From the NCBI GenBank assembly GCA_028095005.1, contig CM051462.1:232084473-232148472 (forward strand): a stretch of DNA of 64,000 nucleotides. Reading direction: 5' to 3'. Shown here in pieces: positions 58,601 through 64,000 of this stretch; the stretch's first letter is position 1; each line of letters starts with the position of its first letter. The notes beneath the pieces were generated by a model. That model was given only the letters and a program-made list of their open reading frames with translations. It did not search any database and had not been told where the DNA came from. The position numbers were made by a program, and so were the translations under genes. The stretch is from Rhynchospora pubera (taxonomy: Eukaryota > Streptophyta > Magnoliopsida > Poales > Cyperaceae).

Positions 58601-60737
58601 AGCAACAATACCAGTTTGAAGTATTTCTGTTTCCATCTTTCTTCCACTATATGAGGGTAACTTAGCAGCATCAATGCACAACACGTGTGATTGAAATAAA
58701 ATGTGATGGCTAAAATGTGATGGCTAGCATAATCAAGCTCAACTGAGTTTAATGTACACTTGAAGTATGATGGAACAAAACAGGGGTAATTGAAGCCTAA
58801 TTCTGTATTTAATAGTTTGGAAGTGACTTTAGCAATATATATCAAGTATTGCACTGATGTGCACCACAACAATAAATCTGATGATTATGTGCCTTTGTAA
58901 CATAGAAACACAAGTACGAATGATGGACTGGAGTTTAGAATTTGACCTGACAAGGATTTGCTTGCATGTTTCTCTGCTCTTGCGTCAGCCGTGTACCACC
59001 TATTACAACTTGTGCGCCAACTGACGGGTGATACTTCAGTAATTTCTTGGCCTCTGTTGCCGCCTGAATAGCAAGCTCCCTAGTAGGGCACAATACTAGC
59101 ACATTGATTGGGGAAACTTTTCCGCCAAGATTAGAAGAGGGTAACTTGGATAGAACCTCAATTGCAGGAAGCTGAAAGAAAGAAAAAGGAGAATATGACG
59201 TGTTTAGTTCAATAGTTAGCAACAATTTTATGTTAGCTATAACTTTTGTTTTCAATTAAGAATAGAATATTATATATTTATATGTAATCAACCATGATTT
59301 TTAGTACTGATGTTAGCTGATTAGAAAGAAGAATCCCCAATATGAAGTTGAGAGAATGAGTGAAAGAGAGATAGAAAATGTACCAGAAAAGCCACAGTTT
59401 TACCAGTACCTGTCTTTGCCTTAGCAAGAACATCTTTCCCTGGAAAAAAAAAGGAAGAACAAGTAATTCACGACATAGCATAAAAAAAAAACAAATTAAG
59501 GATATAAATGATAATTAAGTTTTAACGATAAGAACAATGCTGCATTAACAAATTCTCAGCTCATTATAGAATAATACTTGCAAATATGCAAGGTACCAAA
59601 AGGAATTGGGTTTTACAAGGACCACAGATATTCTTCATGGTATATGAGTCAGATATGCTGAGTCTAACAAAGTCAATAATACATAACAGGCTCCCAATCA
59701 AATTCAGAAAAAAAAGAAATATAAATAACACAACAATCCAGGAAAACAAGTGAAGTTTCAAAATCAGGAATGTTTAGTACTGAATCATACCTTGAAGGAT
59801 CAAAGGAAGAGTTGCCTCTTGCACTTTAGACATCTTTACATAACCAGCATCTTTAATGCCTTTCAATGAAGATTGAGAGATTGGGCACTCATCAAATCTG
59901 ACAGTAAGAAGGGTGGAAAAAATATGTATGATCAACATTTTGCGGGTCACACTGTTACAAAGTTTCAGTGCAATGTTCTAGGAAATTGATACCTAACACT
60001 TAAAAAGAAAATTAAAATTTGACTCGAGCACTTGAGGACTATTATCTCTATTTGATTTAAGATTTTGCTTGCCACACTGTTGCAAAGTTTCAGTGTAATA
60101 TTTGAGGAAATTAAAATTTGACCCAAGAACTCCACTACTATTGTTTCTCTTTGAAATCTTAAATCAAGCTGGTACCAACCCTAATAATACTAATGTACCA
60201 TTAATGAGTATGAGAAATACAATCTCTATGCAATAACAACATATCTACATTTACTAATGGCAACAAAAACGCCTTGAAATCCTGCTAATTGTAGTTCCCA
60301 ATGTATCCTTCCACAATTGTTTTCACAAGTACGAACTAATCTAATTCCTGAGAGAAACTTTAAAGGTACCTAGTATCGCTTAGGTAAGATTTCTCCTCCT
60401 CTTGCAAAACCGTCTCTTCGCCTCCATCGAAAAGCTCCTCAGCAATCTTCTTCTCTTTCTTTTCAACGACGGCTGCTTTGCTTTCCTTCTTCTTCACACG
60501 AAACCCCGTGTTTTCATCGCCATATCCGATCGTGTTGGCAAAAGTGGACTCTTTATTAACTCTTTTCCTCTTCACTTTCGCACTTCGGGCCGACTTTGAG
60601 GTGTCTCGCTCGTCCATGACGAGTTCGCCTTTTGTAGACACCTGTGGTGAGGCAACGAGCTTTTTCTTCTTGGGTTTGGCGGGGAGATGGGAGCAATTGA
60701 GGTTGGAAGGGAAGGCTTTGGGAAGAACGGCGCTCAT
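55665..60737 (-). CDS. DEAD-box ATP-dependent RNA helicase, RH25/RH26/RH31 group
   Basis: It unwinds RNA duplexes using ATP; Arabidopsis relatives act in the nucleus/nucleolus and in stress responses. Ten exons, all GT-AG: 60737-60370, 59897-59791, 59439-59384, 59171-58947, 58534-58328, 58063-57977, 57614-57519, 57034-56819, 56534-56352, 55892-55665. They join in frame to 590 aa. Motifs: Q motif CPISQSSLKGIKDAGY with VQEATLP; AKTGTGKT (166-173); PTRELA (206-211); GGTR; TPGR (257-260); DEAD (284-287); SAT (315-317); VIVFCTT (383-389); ARGVDYP (441-447); HRLGRTGR (466-473). The basic N-terminus (KPKKKK, KVKRKR) suggests nuclear import. The tail SMGLREPPAL...KVPGFRS is typical of this plant group. 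All catalytic motifs are intact. RH25, RH26 and RH31 cannot be separated here. Confidence 0.95.
57165..57239 (+). mobile_element. SINE 3' tail fragment in helicase intron 7
   Basis: 'ggcctaccccaacttgtttg' followed by a (GTT)n tail is a plant SINE 3' end and matches the tail of the SINE at 5699-5889. The tRNA-like head is absent. Confidence 0.6.
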
Positions 60738-61869
60738 GGCGAAGAGGGTTAGGGTTTAAGGAGAAAGTGAGGCTGGTGGTTTAGATAAGGCGGAGCACGT
60801 TTATATCGGAATGAATGTGAATGTGTATCGATTATTCATCAAAAAAAATGTGATGGGTCTGCTGTGTCCGCTGTCCCTCACTTAATGTGACTTTTTTATT
60901 TTCGATAGTATCTTAATTTGTAATTTGTAAATCAATACATTTGAGGATTCATGATTCAGTGATATTATTCAATGTGAATCTTTGATAGTATCAATTAATT
61001 TAATTAACAAACTAATTTGATGTAATTTCTTTAAGAAAATACTTTGGATTAGAACTTTAGAAGCCGGAACGAAGTCGATAAACATTGGGAAAAAAAAGGA
61101 TAAAGGCGGACATGATCTTATAATAAACATTACATAGAGCTTGTAAATCATAACTCCCTGGTTTTATTTATTAATAAAATGTACTTATTAAAAGGTATAA
61201 TATTTACTGATGGAGATTATTATTTATATGCACAATTGCTTTTTACAATGTAAGTATATCGATGTGGTAAGAAAAAATCTTACATACTCATGTGATTTAA
61301 TTCATGCAGATTTTTGGGCTCTCCAATTCAGTTTTAAGTGCTTTCATATTTTATTTATGATAAAGAAAGATAATAAACTATAGACGACCACAGTTTATGA
61401 AAAGCGAAAGAGATATAGCTTCAATTTCATTACATATACTCTGTATCACTCTAACAAAAAATTAAGCTAACTATCAATTTCTTTAAATATGTTCCCTTCC
61501 ATTTTAAAATATAATGGAACTCACAATTTTTTCTTACTCTCACCTCCTCTCTGTTCTTTTTTCTTTTAATGTTCTGGAGCACACCTCCCATTTAATTAAT
61601 TAAAACGGAGGATACGGCAAACTTCAAAGACGGTTAACAATACTCTAACAAACAGAAATTGGAGAGAGACATCAAAGAACACACACACACACACACAATA
61701 GTAGGCGAAGTACATAGATAAACAAAACAAAGGTCACAACAAGAAGAGATGAACACTTATAGAAATGGCCAATGGACATGATTATAAAAGCTGTAAACAT
61801 ATTTTCGAGTCTTTAAATAAAAGAACAATAAACATGATCTGAACAACGACAATAACTATGGAGGGAAAA
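60738..61869. other. Intergenic: helicase promoter side and phosphatase 3' side
   Basis: No gene. A (CA)n microsatellite at about 61679-61697 and AT-rich sequence. The helicase start is preceded on the minus strand by a short leader (about 60738-60800). Confidence 0.5.
61679..61697. repeat. (CA)n microsatellite
   Basis: Nine consecutive CA units; likely length-variable. Confidence 0.85.
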
Positions 61870-63646
61870 TCAGCTCTGATCATCTGAAGGGGTAGGATGG
61901 GGCGGTGAATCGTCGACCTCTGTTAATTTCTCATGGTGAAATTTCACAACAATACATGTAATGTTGTCAGCACTACCACGCATGTATGCCGTCTCTGTCA
62001 GTTTTCGAGCTGCTGCCTCTGGCTCGTCTTCACCTCTTACTAACAATACAGCATCCTATTTAGATGGAAAGAACGTATTGAAATAAGGTACTTATAGAAA
62101 GAAGGCCTTATAAATAGCCTGACAATTATGCTACAAACTACTACCCTATCCACAACTCTGATTACATAACAATGAAAATAAACCAAAAAAAAAAAAAGAA
62201 AATCACTGTTATCAGGAATAAACAGGTTAGCAATGAACCCCCATACTAGTACCTATTGACATGGAGTTGTTGCTGTTTCGTATTTGACTATATAACAACT
62301 ACATCGACTCGACCAAAACTACTCAGTTTTTTGGAGTCTGTACCAAAAAAGGAAGGAAAAAGAACGAAAATAAGTTTTTTTATTTTTAAATAAAATTTTA
62401 TAAAGAGAAACAAACCTCATTTGGCACCACATCCCACAGCCCATCACTTGCCAATATTAGAAATTCCAGCTCATCAGTTATTTCTTCCTCCTAAAGAATA
62501 TTATAATTTTTTTCCATAAACTAGGACTTCAAAGCTAATTTGCAGACAACAAATTAAAAGTACCTCATTTGCCACTGATATTTTTTTTTTCAAACTAAAA
62601 GGATATTTACCTGAATTTCAGGTTCAGCAACAACAAACTGCTTCAGAAGACGGTTGCCAAAAGCACGGGACATTGCCAAAACACCTCCAACTCGCCATGT
62701 ACCTGCAACAGCATAGATACAAAATTACCTACTCCATTCATTAATATAGTGGGCATACCATCCATTTCTTGCTTCCTAGAAACATCACATACAAGGTAGC
62801 AAAAAAGAAAACATTGCAGCAGTAAGACATGGAACTTACCTGCCCACATGACAACCCCGCCAGCATTTTCAATTCTCTCTCGTTCATCTCTTCTGTTTGG
62901 TTTATGATCATCAGATAGTGGGATTGCTAAAAGGAACAAAACAAACATATATATATCATTATGTACTGTGTTTCTAATTATGAGTCCAGCTAGCAGTTAA
63001 GAAGAACATCACTATCAACAAACAACTGCATTGTTTTTTTAACTTTCATATTACTCATCAAATTCAAAGCATCATACTTTTTCCAAGGGGAATATTTTAA
63101 GAAGAAGTCTACATAAATTTCATTTACAAAAGAAACTACCTTCCTAACAAGTAACTATAATCCAGGAGAGGGAGTTAATTAACAACTCGATAACTATTTT
63201 ATTCAACTCCTTTTATTTTATTATCTAGCATGCCAACAAATTAGCATTGTACAAGCTTCTTTCACTTCCTATTATATTGTTGGAGTTCCTTTCAACATTA
63301 CAACAACTATGAACAGAATATATTTATATCGATTTAAATTTGTCAAACCTAATAAGTCATCTCAAACATTTGACCTCATCTCCCGAGTTTGTCTAAATTT
63401 GGAGCAGAAAAGTTATCTGATTCTAAAGGTTTGAAATCTAATAGAGAATCACACAAGAGGAGAGAATAGACAACTATAATATGTCACCTTTCCCTGCTTT
63501 TGATATAATAGCTCGTGAATCTCCAACATTAGCCACATAGAGATGATTTTCTACCAAGACAGCAGTTGAAGCGGTTGAGCCATCGTCTCTGAGTGTACTT
63601 GTTTCAGTTTCAAGAAAATCAGAATCTGTTTTCTTATATGTTTCGC
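61870..63646 (-). CDS. Protein phosphatase 2C, PP2C76-like, C-terminal part
   Basis: A Mg/Mn-dependent Ser/Thr phosphatase. Only the last five exons lie in the window: 63646-63488, 62926-62840, 62702-62611, 62490-62416 and 62055-61870 (stop at 61870). They join in frame to about 240 residues. Visible PP2C motifs are DDGSTAS, YVANVGDSRAI, LSDDHKPNR, ERIENAGG, TWRVGGVLAMSRAFGNR, LILASDGLWDV (metal-binding Asp) and GSADNITCIVVKF (final metal-binding Asp). The wording SKAGKAIPLSDDHKPNR and MWAGTWRVGGVLAMSRAFGNR is closest to Arabidopsis PP2C76. The first exons, with the DGHGG motif, must lie beyond 64000; nothing exon-like is seen at 63650-64000. The first codon here is split. Confidence 0.9.
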
Positions 63647-64000
63647 CTGTATAGTTTATACCCATTTAATCTTCAACAACCATGACTGAGGTTATGCAAC
63701 GATGATCAATGATCAACCTTGTATATAAAGTAAGGCCTGGCTGCTACACTACAACATGATAATAATTTGGAAGCCTATGACTTATTAGCACCTAATTCCT
63801 AGATAAAACCAAAATAAAGAAAAACAAATGAATAAAAAAATCAACTGGTAAAGTTAAAATTTGATATCAATTTGGTTGTATTGGTTTGGTAACTCTTTAG
63901 GATGGACAGAAAATGGTATCCCTAAAAAGCAAAAATGACTTTAATAAGGGTGTATTGGAAGTACTTATTGCTAATTTAGTGTCTATCAAGAACTGTGGAT

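Noticed and set aside
60402..60759. Plus-strand ORFs opposite the first helicase exon, and 56290-56666 opposite exon 9
   Set aside because: They are antisense to verified exons that splice into an intact helicase.
63650..64000. Upstream exon of the PP2C gene
   Set aside because: No frame with PP2C motifs (such as DGHGG) and proper splice sites was found before the window edge.

Overview
The window looks like a piece of a eudicot plant nuclear genome. It is AT-rich, its genes are split by short GT-AG introns, it carries a CYP79-type P450, a plant PP2C and a plant-clade DEAD-box helicase, and about two thirds of it is transposable elements of typical plant families (CACTA, hAT, Mutator, Helitron-like, L1-type LINE, tRNA-derived SINE, foldback MITEs). 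The species cannot be named from the sequence.

Layout. 1-6.5 kb: nested small elements, namely a large foldback element (about 105-1556) interrupted by a Helitron-like insert and a Mutator-type MITE, then a hAT-like element (1918-4219) split by a small CACTA element (1955-3698), then SINE copies. 6.5-36.6 kb: a cluster of one dispersed repeat unit present in both orientations. It is split by two large CACTA transposons. The first (7978-19504, TSD ACT) has no visible transposase. The second (19998-28188, TSD ATT) carries a broken TNP2-type transposase on the minus strand. The inverted copy of the host repeat at 33585-36146 still has the empty site of the first CACTA, and other copies (near 7 kb and 31.5 kb) show the empty site of the second, so both boundaries are supported by comparison within the window. 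36.6-40.5 kb: MITEs, a Helitron-like element and AT-rich DNA.

40.5-43.1 kb: a complete two-exon CYP79-like gene, which should make an aldoxime from an amino acid, the entry step to cyanogenic glucosides, nitriles or defence aldoximes. 43.1-46.6 kb: low-complexity repeats, a stretch with recurring GTGCGGTCGCAC palindromes, and a hAT MITE with a perfect 8-bp TSD. 46.86-50.08 kb: a 5'-truncated, frame-broken L1-type LINE bounded by a target site duplication. 50.51-50.76 kb: a gene for RNase MRP RNA on the minus strand with a plant Pol III USE/TATA promoter; it lies inside what looks like a set of short spurious ORFs.

53.8-54.1 kb: a small unassigned protein ORF. 55.66-60.74 kb: a complete ten-exon DEAD-box RNA helicase of the RH25/RH26/RH31 group (590 aa), minus strand. 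61.87 kb to the right edge: the 3' half of a PP2C phosphatase gene close to Arabidopsis PP2C76, minus strand, with its first exons outside the window. The genic third on the right is ordinary in gene content; the left two thirds is a record of repeated nested insertion. No operon-like link between the genes is implied.
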